NCBI GenBank assembly: GCA_002205965.3
Contig: NADL03000689.1
Coordinates: 248,001 to 312,000 of the forward strand
Source of the DNA: Kappaphycus alvarezii
Taxonomy: Eukaryota; Rhodophyta; Florideophyceae; Gigartinales; Solieriaceae
Direction: 5' to 3'
Length of the DNA stretch: 64,000 nucleotides
Below, piece after piece: positions 1 through 9,712 of this stretch (the stretch's first letter is position 1; every line of letters starts with the position of its first letter). The position numbers and the translations under genes were made by a program. The notes under the pieces were generated by a model. It saw only the letters and a list, made by a program, of their open reading frames with translations, was not told where the DNA came from and made no database searches.

Positions 1-560
1 AAAGCCCTGGCTCTTGCGTGGGAGAGAGCGAGCGGGTTGACAAAGGTTACGTCGAAGTAATCCGTGCCACCGGCGGCTCCCATCGCCCTGATATCCGGCC
101 TCGTCCTGTTTTGGTAGTGTAGACGAGGTTCGATGAATGGACGTCGGGCGGCTCTTGCAAGGTCGTTCCCCAGTAAAGTCACCTGGTTGTTATGGCGAGT
201 ATTCCGCTCGCAGCCAAAGCGACAATGTAGCAAGTGGTCCCCGTAGATATCCAGCATTTCATGGCATCCTGCTTTGGGACAAGGGGTACCTGGGGCGAAT
301 AAGGGGGTTTGGCAAAAGTACTGGAACCACACGGAAAAGTCTTTGCTCTTGATGTGCGTCCTCAATCCAGGGCAAGGTGCACAGTAGACCCAGCCTTTGG
401 CACCGGGGAGGGACATGCTAGCGCGGAAGGCGCGGGTGCGGATGTTTCCGAGCGGCAAGGCCTCTTGCACAGCCATATGAATTGCATCTGTTAGCTTCTT
501 CTGCGATGGCAATCCAGTCCGTGATGCATGAAATAATACGTAAATTGGGTCATCATACCG
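1..560 (-). mobile_element. RLE-type LINE, C-terminal ORF fragment (open, runs off window)
   Basis: Reading the minus strand from about 560 to base 1 gives roughly 186 codons with no stop, and the frame leaves the window. Visible in order: a basic helical stretch, then a CCHC knuckle (CPKAGC followed by GDHLLHC), then TRHN, then RPDIRAMG, then YFDVTFV. The order CCHC, RHN, PDI, DVT is that of the C-terminus of early-branching non-LTR retrotransposons (R2/NeSL-like), where a PD-(D/E)XK restriction-like endonuclease nicks the target for reverse transcription. An in-frame TAA at 561-563 ends the frame upstream, so the reverse-transcriptase part is missing or lies beyond a break. Of the family fragments in this window it is the only one that keeps all four knuckle ligands without a stop. 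The exact clade is inferred. Confidence 0.75.
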
Positions 561-780
561 TTACATTTGGAACCATTTCTTCCTCGCCAAAAATATGGCA
601 ATTCGATAGCTTATGCGCACGTTTGGGTGAAAGAGAAGGTATCTGTGCAGTTCTCATCGCCGAATAGTCGTACGTATTCATTGTGAACTCTGCTCCACCG
701 TAACCAAGCTGTCCACAGAAGTTATTCCAACGATACTGCCACATAAAAACTGTACTTGGGCTTTGGAGATAGGCTCGTCA

Positions 781-1122
781 ATGCCAAACGCGTACAAGGT
801 TGTGACCGCAGACCCGGATGTTTGGCCCTTTTCGTCTACCTGTAGTGCTTGTGGGAATTATAGCAAGAAGCGACCGACCCTCCGTGTATCCCTTAATGCC
901 AAGCAAGTAAAACAAAGGGCTCTAGTCGACACTGCGCCATTTCCTAAACCATTCCATAGTAAGGCAGCGGGCCCTTTCCTGCTCTGTACGGAATGCAGGT
1001 TCAAGAAGTCTGGATGGAGGATTGTATGTGACAAGGAGAAGTACGGAAAGCGATCTAGGGCAGCATTGAACAATTGGAGGCGCAGAATGAGACCGCATTT
1101 TCGAGTTGAACATGTATGCTAG
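781..1122 (+). CDS. small Cys-containing hypothetical protein
   Basis: An ATG at 781 opens a 113-codon frame. Two CxxC pairs, CSAC near residue 19 and CTEC near residue 73, could form a zinc ribbon-like site. The C-terminal third is strongly basic, with a KRSRAALNNWRRRMR stretch. I do not recognise the family. It is convergent with the NPPF methyltransferase-like ORF, whose stop lies 95 bases beyond. No intron is needed. It could be a real small DNA- or RNA-binding protein or a transposon remnant; the only support is the paired cysteines and the open frame. Confidence 0.35.
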   Translation: MPNAYKVVTADPDVWPFSSTCSACGNYSKKRPTLRVSLNAKQVKQRALVDTAPFPKPFHSKAAGPFLLCTECRFKKSGWRIVCDKEKYGKRSRAALNNWRRRMRPHFRVEHVC

Positions 1123-1216
1123 TTGCGTAAATGCATAGCTTCCGAGAAGGTGAGAATACGACGTCATGCTTCTACCTCATCAAGTAATTGCGGATTATCT
1201 GTGAACCTAAACCTTT

Positions 1217-2167
1217 TTAAGGTCTTACTTTGCTCCGAAGAAGTCCGAGAAATCTTTGTAAAGGACCTATGCAAGCGAAGTTTAATACAGCAGCGAGATG
1301 CATGGAGTATTCTGAAGTCAATTGCAGAAATGCATTTAAGTACATTTTCACTTGTGCTGGTCGATGGCATGCACAATAGATCCAATGGAAGTACAGCATT
1401 TCGACATCACGGGGAGGTGGATACTTTTGCAAATATTCCCTGTTCACCCAAACGAACAACCCCATCTCCGGAAACTTGTGCATGGAAAGGTCACTGTTGA
1501 ATTCAAGGAGCCCTACCTGACGTTGAAAGCAAGGAATTGATGAAGAGGGAATGATAACAAGAAAAACCGCTTTGGAAGAGAGCGATGAGAGTCTTTCTAA
1601 CACTCCATAGGAGTCCTCTAGTGGTAGAATCAAGCAGCGACAATAGGGTGTGGGACTCTTTGCTCCCTTGTCGAACGCATTCATGACTCTTCCAATAAAA
1701 TCTTCGCAGAAGGGCGGGTTACCCGCTCCACCTTCTGTTCCCTGTTCCTTTTCATCCCAGGTTCCAATGGAACCAAAAAGCTCATCTTCGCAGTACTTGC
1801 TACAGAAGTATTTTATAACTCCACTTTCGTTAATGCTGTCAGTAAACAGCTCCGTTTTAATGTCAGCGCAAATTGACCACATAAAGTAAAGTTCTGGAGA
1901 CACTGTTCGGTGACAAATATTCAATCCTTCTTGCGCTCTCTTCTTCGCAACCAAGCATAAATTTGTTAAGAACTCCGTGTCCTGCTGTCCTGTCATAAGC
2001 TGTGATCCATCTGTGCCATTTCCTTGTATTATATCCGCGTTCGAACCCTTGCATTCTTTTCTAGCTCCCCAGAACCTTACATATATCTTCTGTGCAGTGA
2101 CATGTCCAATTCGGACGCAGAACACCCCCCCGCTGCTTTGCAAAGGTTTCCTGGGACGTGAACACAA
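1217..2167 (-). CDS. PCIF1/CAPAM-like putative RNA adenosine N6-methyltransferase (5' end unresolved)
   Basis: An open frame of 316 codons contains NPPFCEDFI at about residues 150-158. It is preceded by a KYFCSKYCEDELFGSIG segment (119-135) and followed by a hydrophobic strand VFLVIIPSSS (201-210). This arrangement (CS..-FGS-G, then NPPF, then a ILP/IIP strand) is that of the PCIF1 family, whose human member methylates N6 of the cap-adjacent Am of mRNA; NPPF is the catalytic motif. Seen: motif order and an unbroken frame. Inferred: activity. The first codon of the frame is TTG and the first in-frame ATG is at 1994-1996, so translation may begin there (259 codons) or in an undetected upstream exon. 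Residues after about 262 do not resemble the family and may be an added tail. A WW domain is not visible. Confidence 0.6.
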   Translation of the reverse strand: MCSRPRKPLQSSGGVFCVRIGHVTAQKIYVRFWGARKECKGSNADIIQGNGTDGSQLMTGQQDTEFLTNLCLVAKKRAQEGLNICHRTVSPELYFMWSICADIKTELFTDSINESGVIKYFCSKYCEDELFGSIGTWDEKEQGTEGGAGNPPFCEDFIGRVMNAFDKGAKSPTPYCRCLILPLEDSYGVLERLSSLSSKAVFLVIIPSSSIPCFQRQVGLLEFNSDLSMHKFPEMGLFVWVNREYLQKYPPPRDVEMLYFHWIYCACHRPAQVKMYLNAFLQLTSEYSMHLAAVLNFACIGPLQRFLGLLRSKVRP

Positions 2168-2900
2168 TAAAACATGCCTCTAACTCCTCCGCAAGCACTA
2201 CCGGCTAATTGTAAATGTGAATTGCACAATTCGGCTCACTCAGTAGGCTTGCTTGCGCGGAAAACCCAATGTGGCAGCAGTGCTCACTTTGCGGCGAGCT
2301 GGGGCCTCCAATGGGAGTTTGATCTCTCAACCACCCACTTTTTTCATTGCTTTGCGTCCCTGTGGACATATGGAGCCACATAAATACTTGCCTATTGCCG
2401 CGAGAAAAGTTCAGCGAGGCCAAATGTGGAAGATTTTTGTGGCATGGAAAATATGCACTTTGCCCTTGTCTCCTGCCGTAGATGAAATTTTGATAACTCG
2501 ATAGGTTCTTGAATTGATATAAGGGGATTCCGGTCTTTCTAATTGCAACAAAAAATTTCGAATTTGACGAAGGAGAAGCGCAGATCAGGCTCGAAGGAGC
2601 TGCGTAGTGCAAATGAGCAAAGGTCTGGAGAGGAAGGGGTGCGGTGTTGGTAACGGACTGTGATGTGGCACGCTGCTGAAAGGGGTACCAACGCGGTTTT
2701 GTACACGTGTACGAAACCCCCTGAAACGTTTGAAATCTGTACATTTTCGTATCCTGAAAACATTGCAAGTAATATGAGTAAGTTACTCATATCACTAATA
2801 TCACGGATTGATTCCTTACAGGTCCGGCTCAATGCCAGCGGGCAGGCATGCTGCGATAGACATGACGGCCGCGGCAGCTTGCCTTTGGGTAAGCACCGCT
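2168..2900. other. no recognisable gene
   Basis: A minus-strand frame of 187 codons lies at 2205-2768 but starts with TTG, has no domain signature and runs through Ser/Pro/Gln-rich sequence. I see no gene here. It could hold 5' sequence of the PCIF1-like locus. Confidence 0.3.
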
Positions 2901-3475
2901 CTAACCTTCCCATAGGTCTCCATCGCTCGAACGGCCACGTTCCGCGCGACATCGGTTAGCACCGCGTACGCGTCTGGGTGGCAGCCTCCAAGGGTGGATA
3001 CTGGTATAGGATAGGCACAAGCCTTCCTCTAGCAGCCGTCGCGAGCAATAGTTCATACCTCCTACGCTTGGCGGAAATGGCTGCGTTGCGGGAGGTGAGT
3101 GGGTTGAAAGTACGCTCTCTCCTATTAGAGGGTGCAAGAGGATTACAAACGTGACGTCAAAAAAGCCCCTTCCTCCTTTACTACCCATTGCCTGGATATC
3201 CGGCCTTCTGCGGTGAAGCCCCTGTCGCTGCTCGATGGCCGGATGACGGGCTACCTTCTGCAGGTCTTGGGCGAGGGGGACGACTTGACGGTCGTGTCGT
3301 CGGGTTCGGTGCCCGCAATGCAGGCAGCGCATGAGATGATCCCCGTAGCAGTCGAGGACCCCGAGTCATTTGGTTCGTGGGCACGGCGTGTCCGAGGCGA
3401 AAAGCGGGACTTGAAGGTACTACTGCAGCCACACTGAGAATTCTCGGGCGTCAATACTGGTCTTGAGGTATTCAA
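2901..3475 (-). mobile_element. RLE-type LINE fragment, frame-shifted
   Basis: On the minus strand one frame gives MRCLHCGHRTRRHDRQ, then HRRRPDIQAMG, then GFFDVTFVILLHPL. These are the RHD/RHN, RPDI and FDVT landmarks of the fragment at 1-560. The upstream part, including a PDDT-containing stretch, continues in a different frame, so at least one indel has occurred. Beyond DVTF the sequence (about 3100 down to 2901) loses clear similarity. Length and broken frame show a dead copy. Confidence 0.65.
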
Positions 3476-4510
3476 TAGGCTCCAGTGTGATTTATGACTT
3501 CCTTTTCTGCCAACCAGCTAACGCTGCCAGGCCGCGGAGCAGTTCCACAATGTTTACTGAGATCAATGGACCTTGTCAGTCCATGGAATGTACATGCTTC
3601 GTTTCGAGGTAAGTTTTGCCATCAAGTCTTGTTTAGCGGGACTCTAGATGTAATCATCAGCAAACGAGCGAGCATTGCCATGGCAGAATTTTTGTAGAAC
3701 TTTACAGTATTATATTCTGCAACACGCACGTACTCATCAACAAAGGAGAAACGTTTGGGGGGGATGTAGGGTGCTTTAATGTTTGAAAGATATGGTCGGT
3801 TGTGGCCCTGAATATCGTAGAGGAAAAGTTCGGGTAGTTAAATTTTTGGAAACTAGGGTCATCAATGATGTGAGCGCCGTTGCCGTAAACGAGCATATGT
3901 AAAGCCGCAGTCAGCTCTTGGTCAATGAAAAGCCTTATATTTCCTGCTTTATCTTCACGTAAAGAAATTATTTCTCACTCCGTAGAAAGGATGCTGCAGT
4001 AAGCGCGCAGAGTTACGGAGATAAGGAAAAGCGTTTCTTGAGGGAGTTCGCATCGTACAAAGGATAGTCGCAGAAATATTCTAGGGGGTGTTTAGCTCCA
4101 GTTTCGCGATACTGATCAATATTTCTTCCTCTACTGCGGCTTGAGTTGCCTCGGAAATTTTGTACCTCGAAAGCAATAGGAGTTGATGAGGAGAGCAAAA
4201 GCTTCAATTTAACCATCAAACAAAGTGTGCTTGTCCTTTCCAGTTTTGCACAGTACGCGGTATCGCCTGTTGCTCTTGCTGGCGTGCACTGACTCGGCAT
4301 CGTTACCAGTGAAGTAAAGTTTCTCAGTACAATTACAGCACAGCTCTTTGCTTTCACCGCCCTCCCGAGTTGGTAAAACGTAGTGCTGAAGTAATACTGT
4401 GTGTAGCATTGCGGGAGAACCGTGTTCCACTATAGTAGCCACTTTGAGGGTCTTGATGCGTAGTCCACCATGAACTTGTAGTCCCTCTGTTAATTCCTGG
4501 AAACGATTTT
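3476..4510. other. AT-rich intergenic DNA with a dispersed repeat
   Basis: No supported gene. The only structure seen is one copy of the TATGGTCGGTTGTGGCCC repeat, listed separately. Minus-strand frames at 4013-4571 overlap each other, start with non-ATG codons and show no family signature. Confidence 0.4.
3763..3822. repeat. dispersed repeat, copy 1 of 3
   Basis: The core TATGGTCGGTTGTGGCCC, preceded by a TTTAATGTTTGAAAG stretch, recurs at 9655-9712 and in degenerate form at 11047-11104. The shared block is about 50-60 bases. It could be the terminus of a small DNA transposon or MITE; no inverted partner was found. Confidence 0.6.
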
Positions 4511-4528
4511 TGGCCTGCTCACCTCCTC

Positions 4529-4951
4529 GTGCAAGCTCAGGCCCCTGCCATCGGCCCCAAGGAAAGGCCAATTGCCTGTGACGTTACTATTGTTTCGCCA
4601 TTCAAACAGGCCTCTGTCACGAAAGCGATGCAAGCCGCCGCTGGCACAGCCACCCGAGCTTACCGCACCAAGGTCCAAGACGTTGAGCGTAAGCTCTCCA
4701 AGCGCCTTGTATCACCATCTGACAACCCGTCTCGCCAGCCGAATTTCAGCTTCCAACCACTCGCTCTCAAATCCCTTGGAGCGGCGTCCCCAGCCACTGC
4801 TCTGTTTCCGGGGACCTTCATTCCACGGATGGCGAGCAGATATTACACCTCTGATGCCACTATTCGCTCGCGAATCTATCAGCGCTGCAGCTGTATTCTG
4901 TGGTCCACTGCTACAGTACGTATGGACGCTTTCGAAAGAGCGGGGCAGTAA
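4529..4951 (+). mobile_element. RLE-type LINE, 3'-terminal fragment
   Basis: A 140-codon open frame begins near the endonuclease DVT motif (ACDVTIVSPF) and continues through a helical basic segment to FQPLALKSLGAASPAT and a terminal IRSRIYQRCSCILWS. The last part matches, residue by residue in many places, the C-terminus of the copy at 44933-45876 (LAFDSLGAASPAS and RRRIYQRISCTLWS). This is the extreme C-terminus of the retrotransposon ORF, plus-oriented, severely 5'-truncated. The annotated frame start is not an authentic initiation site. Confidence 0.65.
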
Positions 4952-6342
4952 CAGTACGCTTACGGAAATTGTACTGTAAAGGACTGTAATCGTCGTGAGG
5001 GTCAGAGATCATTCGGATTTTACGGATTCAAACTGGATAACCTCAAGGATGTGGTCAAACAACAATGATTGAAGTTGCCGTTACAAGAATTACTTAATAC
5101 AGCTAGCTCCGAAGCACCGTCAAGCTGCAACATGTTTCTCTCGCGCTATTAGTAAGCGGTCGTAACGGATCGCAAATTTGGAACCATTTCAGTAAACGGA
5201 ACCGCGGCATCGGCCACCTGCTTGAGAAATTGTGACCAACCGATGGTCTCCGATGACGGTAGTTTCGATATGGTCTTGTCTCAAGAAACAGCTGATGTTC
5301 AAAGTGAAAATTCTGCTCTTCAGGTGGATAGCGTTAGGGCAAACAAGCGACTGATAAAGAGCCAAGGAACTGGAGAAAGCCGCTAGCTTCTCCTGCACCG
5401 TTGACTTAGACGTAAAAACTTTTGGGGCGGAAAGAAGAGAAGGGATGGAATCCAGACGTGTTGATCACGGAGCTACATGAGAGTGATACGGCTATGCGCA
5501 AAAATAGTTATTGTTAAGTACCGTAAGCAAAGGTCTTTGATGCTGCTTTGGATCATTCCACCATGTCGACGATGGTAGTTGTGGTGCATTGAAGAGCGTT
5601 ATGTTTTTTCTGCTCTAGCTCTAGCTTGTGCTGGCATTCCGAGGGTAAGGTGGCTTTCTAAGCCTCCTTACCTTTTCAATGCTTTGGTAGCCCCGCACGT
5701 ACAGTAGTAAACTCTATTGTACACTCGCCATATTTCATATCCATAGATGTACAGTACTGTACTGTGAAAGTTTTCTTTTTTCCTTGTACTTGCCAGAGGC
5801 AATATCATAACTTTACTTCCATCTGAATAAGATGCCCAATCATTTGGCCACAAGTAGACGCTTGCAACCCTTTGGTATAGGTGGTGTTGCGGCAAGATTG
5901 CAGTAAATTCATTGGGCAGGGCTTGTGTCAGCATTACAAGTCCACACCTCGCTTGCTGGACTATGCACATGCGCCATTTGAAATGCTCCGAAAACCCAAA
6001 GTCGTGTCAAAATTTTCTCAGGTAAAACGCGACAAAGCAAACACATCACCCGCAGCTTGGCCCTACAGTACCTGCCCCGCTCCACGAGCGCTATTGCAAA
6101 CAGCTGTCATTTGCAACAAAATTTGTTACTCATTTTACTGGGTAATAACAGTAGCCTGCCTTGTGCGTACAACACGAGGAAAACCGCCTCCTTTCAAACC
6201 CATAATCCTACGAGACTGTCTGAGCTCAGCCGTATTTCCTTCCCCTCTCCCCTCAACATATCTATCCCACTTTTCGCCTCTCCCACCCTCCTCGTTGGTA
6301 TTGCTAGCCTTTTCAAATTTTAGACCCTTACCCAATACCACA
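4952..6342. other. intergenic; TACTGTA-rich, then pyrimidine-rich leader
   Basis: No supported gene. Around 5700-5765 the sequence contains TACAGTACTGTACTG. From about 6180 onward the plus strand becomes C/T-rich with few purines, as is typical of the leader of the gene that follows. Confidence 0.35.
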
Positions 6343-6827
6343 ATGCCCGACTTTCCATCCACATCCTCTACCTCCGACCTATCTGCCATACACCTCCTAT
6401 GTCTCGCTTGTGATCTCGCCCGCGCCGACCTCACTCCACCACCTCCCCCACCCCCCCACCAAAGTCACCCCCCACCACCGCCGCCACCTCTCCCAATCCC
6501 CCATCCACACCCTCCTCGTCACTCACCACACCCATTCTCCCTTCAACCTTGCCCTCGCCGGCCCCCATCCGAAAACCCGACAAGCCATTCGCCTGTCCCT
6601 TTGCCCAATGCTCCAAACGCTTTGCCCGCGTGTACAATCTCAAAGCTCACCAGCGCGTTCACAACCGTGAAATGCCTTACCGTTGCGATCGCTGCGGGAA
6701 AAAGTTTCGCTGGCGCTCCAGTCTCACCTCTCATGCTCGATATCATCAGCGCAACAAGCGCGAGAACGTCGCCCCACCCACAGCGGATGCTGGCGGAGGC
6801 CCCATAAGACAGAGTGTTGAAGTTTGA
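6343..6827 (+). CDS. two-finger C2H2 zinc-finger protein (start frame unresolved)
   Basis: Two adjacent C2H2 fingers are clear: C-x4-C-x12-H-x3-H (FACPFAQCSKRF to HQRVH) and C-x2-C-x12-H-x3-H (YRCDRCGKKF to HARYH), joined by a NREMPY linker like the TGEKPY of DNA-binding finger arrays. A short basic tail and a stop at 6825-6827 follow. Upstream, the same frame is Pro/Ser/Thr-rich and open back to a TGA near 6409 but has no ATG. The good ATG at 6343 (context ACCACAATGC) opens another frame rich in proline. A one-base discrepancy in the C homopolymers around 6440-6460, or a small intron, would join them. Likely a nuclear DNA-binding regulator. It is convergent with the GLTP-fold gene. Confidence 0.7.
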
Positions 6828-7470
6828 CATTGACGGCCTTGCGTTTGCTTGTACTTTGGTGGCAGATGAGGTTACACGAGCGGAGTACAGCGTTCGTGTT
6901 TGTACAAGGGAGATGATGTGCTGCTTGTTTGAATCAAATGCGAGATCAACATGGGTCTACATCGAGTTATGACTAGAAAAGAGAAGAAACCAAAAAGGCC
7001 GTAGATGAAAGAGCCGTCGCCGCGACGAGCATTACACGCGATCATTTTTCAATGTCTTGATGCCTTTGTTTGTACAGAATAAACTATGGAAGACAGAAAA
7101 TTACCAAGTGCTCATCTACGTAGCTGCCTGCCTCATCCCTACGCCGATTGGGCACTAAAAGATGAATCGTGGGCTACCGTTGCCGCAATACACAATATTC
7201 CACAAAATGTCTCTAATCCTCCACCACTTCAAAGAGCATGGAACAAGTGATAACCGATCAGAGACACGCAACCCGCGGCAGGCGTCCCCCATAGCTAAAC
7301 TTGCGCGTCGTCCGCAGCCCAAAAGTGAGGAAAACTGCCGTTCCAAACGGCCAGGCATGTTACATAATCTAACAATTTTCTCCCGAGTCCCAAACGCTCG
7401 CACAACCATACGTCCCAAGCTTACATCCGGGTGCGGACGGAAACTCATCACCTGTTCTGGACCTCAGTTT
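6828..7470. other. convergent intergenic region / 3' UTRs
   Basis: Lies between the stops of two convergent genes. An AATAAA-like element (gaataaac) at about 7077 could serve the zinc-finger gene. Nothing else is recognisable. Confidence 0.35.
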
Positions 7471-8247
7471 CTACGGTAATGCAAGCATGTTCCGCTCCTC
7501 GTAGTATTGGTACATCCTCTCCACAAGGGGGCTCATGGACCCACACAGACGCTTCATCAACGCCTCCCTATCCTGCAGCTCAACTCCCACTCTCTTCAAA
7601 AAGCTTTCTTTGCTCGGCAACAGCATGCATGCACTTTTCACGCTCTTTCGAATTCCCCAACTGTGATGCTCCGCCAAAGCTTCATCATACGCACGACTGA
7701 CAGCCCACTTCAAGGTGCGGTTATAATCGGCCAGTCCCGATTTGGAATCAAACGCGCGGTCCAATCCTTCCAACAGACGGTCCGCAAATTTAAGCGCCCA
7801 CATCAACCGCAGTAAGGTACGTGAGAGCGTAGGATAGCCATCATCCCACTCCTTGGTTGTCAGCAACCCCCCCCGCTGAAGCTCGTGCTCGACAGCATCG
7901 TTCAAGTCGGCAAAATGAAGCTTGTCATCCGCTTGATACTGAGCAATGACTGCAAGCTTCTTCTCAATGTCGCGTTTGACAAAGGTAAAGGCCGAACCCA
8001 GAGTTTCAAACAAGGACAAGACCTCTCCCATGGCACCGAGGAAAAGGTTTGTGTTTGGAAGAGGTCGGTTCGGTCTGAGAGGTTGATTGCAAAAGTCGCG
8101 ATGGATGGTCTCAAAGGCGCGTGTCATGCGATCAAAGTCGAAGCCCATGTCGTCGGAATTGAGGTACGAGGGACGAGGAGGGGCAGGTTGGGCCGGAGGC
8201 GCAGCGTGCAAGTAGCTGGCGGTGAAGCGACGCGCTATGGAGGCCAT
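7471..8247 (-). CDS. GLTP-fold lipid transfer protein, ceramide-1-phosphate type (CPTP/ACD11-like)
   Basis: An ATG at 8245-8247 gives 258 residues; the longer frame to 8313 starts with GTG and was rejected. Residues about 65-258 carry the all-helical GLTP fold. FLGAMG and LFETLGSAFTFV lead to D93 and K97 (RDIEKK), then SRTLLRLMWAL with R143 and R147, then H195-S-W197 (EHHSW), and the protein ends in LALP like human CPTP. In CPTP the D/K/R/R/H set binds the phosphate headgroup of ceramide-1-phosphate; glycolipid-specific GLTP has Asn and Trp at the corresponding places. So ceramide-1-phosphate or phytoceramide-phosphate transfer is the better prediction. The N-terminal 50 residues are Pro/Ala-rich and not conserved; MASIARRFTASYLH could be a weak organelle signal. 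Single exon, uninterrupted, full domain length. Confidence 0.85.
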   Translation of the reverse strand: MASIARRFTASYLHAAPPAQPAPPRPSYLNSDDMGFDFDRMTRAFETIHRDFCNQPLRPNRPLPNTNLFLGAMGEVLSLFETLGSAFTFVKRDIEKKLAVIAQYQADDKLHFADLNDAVEHELQRGGLLTTKEWDDGYPTLSRTLLRLMWALKFADRLLEGLDRAFDSKSGLADYNRTLKWAVSRAYDEALAEHHSWGIRKSVKSACMLLPSKESFLKRVGVELQDREALMKRLCGSMSPLVERMYQYYEERNMLALP

Positions 8248-9654
8248 TCTTGATTGTTTGGGGGACGGAGGAGTGGGACGTTTGGGAGTAGAAATTGCGG
8301 TGAGGATTAGCACAAGGCGATGGGAGGCAAATGAGGATAGGGAGGGGGTGTGGACTTTTGCTTATGAGTGAACGGGAGGGTGGAATTGGATCGAGGACTC
8401 GAAATCGGTGTATGTGGCAGTGGTTGACGGGTGGTTCCGAATAAGTAGGTTGGCTATGATGGAATGCTTGAAGAGAAAGGCAAGAGACGGGATTGAACGG
8501 ATTCTATACTAAGGATGGGTCGTACGGTGGCTGTGTGTCAGTTGATGGAGTGTGACGATAGACTATATAAATGGTAGTAATTTATGGATAATCAAGGAGA
8601 ATTATACACTGCTGAAATTTGAAAAAAAAAAGCAACGGTCACAATCTGCGGCAATCAACACAACAGCTATTCATGAATAAAATCATGGCAATGTTAGCCA
8701 ACATGAATCGTCATTTACAGATTCTTTACGTTGCGTGGAAGGGGCGATTTTGGCAAAACACGCGGAATGAATCATGTGTTTGAATTTTCGTTAAAAAAGT
8801 CCTTATGAATATAGTCGATTCTATACTGCCTTCTGTAATTCTGGACCAGAAATTAACTGCATGAAACTTTTGAAAGTTGCTCCAATACAGTTACAGTTGT
8901 AAATGTTTACATTAAAATATTACTATCTGCATAATCTTTGTGAATACGAATTTTGGCCAAATAATGTCGTAAAATTGCAGCTTTGTATCTTTTTCATGTA
9001 CATGTACAGTGGTTCTAATTGTACTCTTTTAACATTACCGTGTTGATGTTTCGCGTTTCTAAATTTTTGAAATAAAATAACCCAAAAATATACAAATATA
9101 AATGCATAGTACGTTTTCAAGCCCTTTTTCATATTATTTTGACGTAGGAGACCAAAAGGTTTCTTTTTAGCCGCCAACAATGCGACCTACGAAGAGTACA
9201 AGTACCATCCACCGCAGGAATCCATCTATGCTTGGAAAACTTTCACTACACTACCGCTCTGTTATAACTGGCTGTAAGCTACAGCACTGCTGACTGCAAA
9301 CGACAGGTGCGGTAGCCCATAATCGAGAAAGTAATTACAGCAACTGTAGATATTCTGCAAAAAGGGGGCACGCGGGTTGATTTACTGCTACACATGCATT
9401 AGTACCCAGTCAACGTTTATGGTGGTAGAAAGCGTGTACGTGAAAGGTTGCGGCAGGCACTTATGGCGCTTCAATCTACAAGCAAATGGAGGGGTGATGG
9501 TAGACTACAAAATAGGTTGCACAAAGGCAATGCCTTGGTTAAACAGTAGTGAAGAAATGGTTGGTGAATTGTATTTACTGGAGATTTGTATCGTGCTGTA
9601 GTCATATGATGTTATTCCGTCGTACATATACTGTACTGTACAGCACTGGGTGAA

Positions 9655-9712
9655 ATGTGGGGTGATTTAATATTTGAAAAATATGGTCGGTTGTGGCCCG
9701 AAATATCCTACA
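9655..9712. repeat. dispersed repeat, copy 2 of 3
   Basis: TTTAATATTTGAAAAATATGG continues into TCGGTTGTGGCCCG, nearly identical to the copy at 3763-3822 and in the same orientation. Confidence 0.6.

Noticed and set aside
2205..2768. 187-codon minus ORF
   Set aside because: TTG start, biased composition, no motif; does not join the PCIF1-like frame by a visible splice.
5881..6807. 308-codon plus ORF with a poly-proline run
   Set aside because: Starts at a non-ATG codon and crosses the zinc fingers out of frame; only its ATG at 6343 is of interest.
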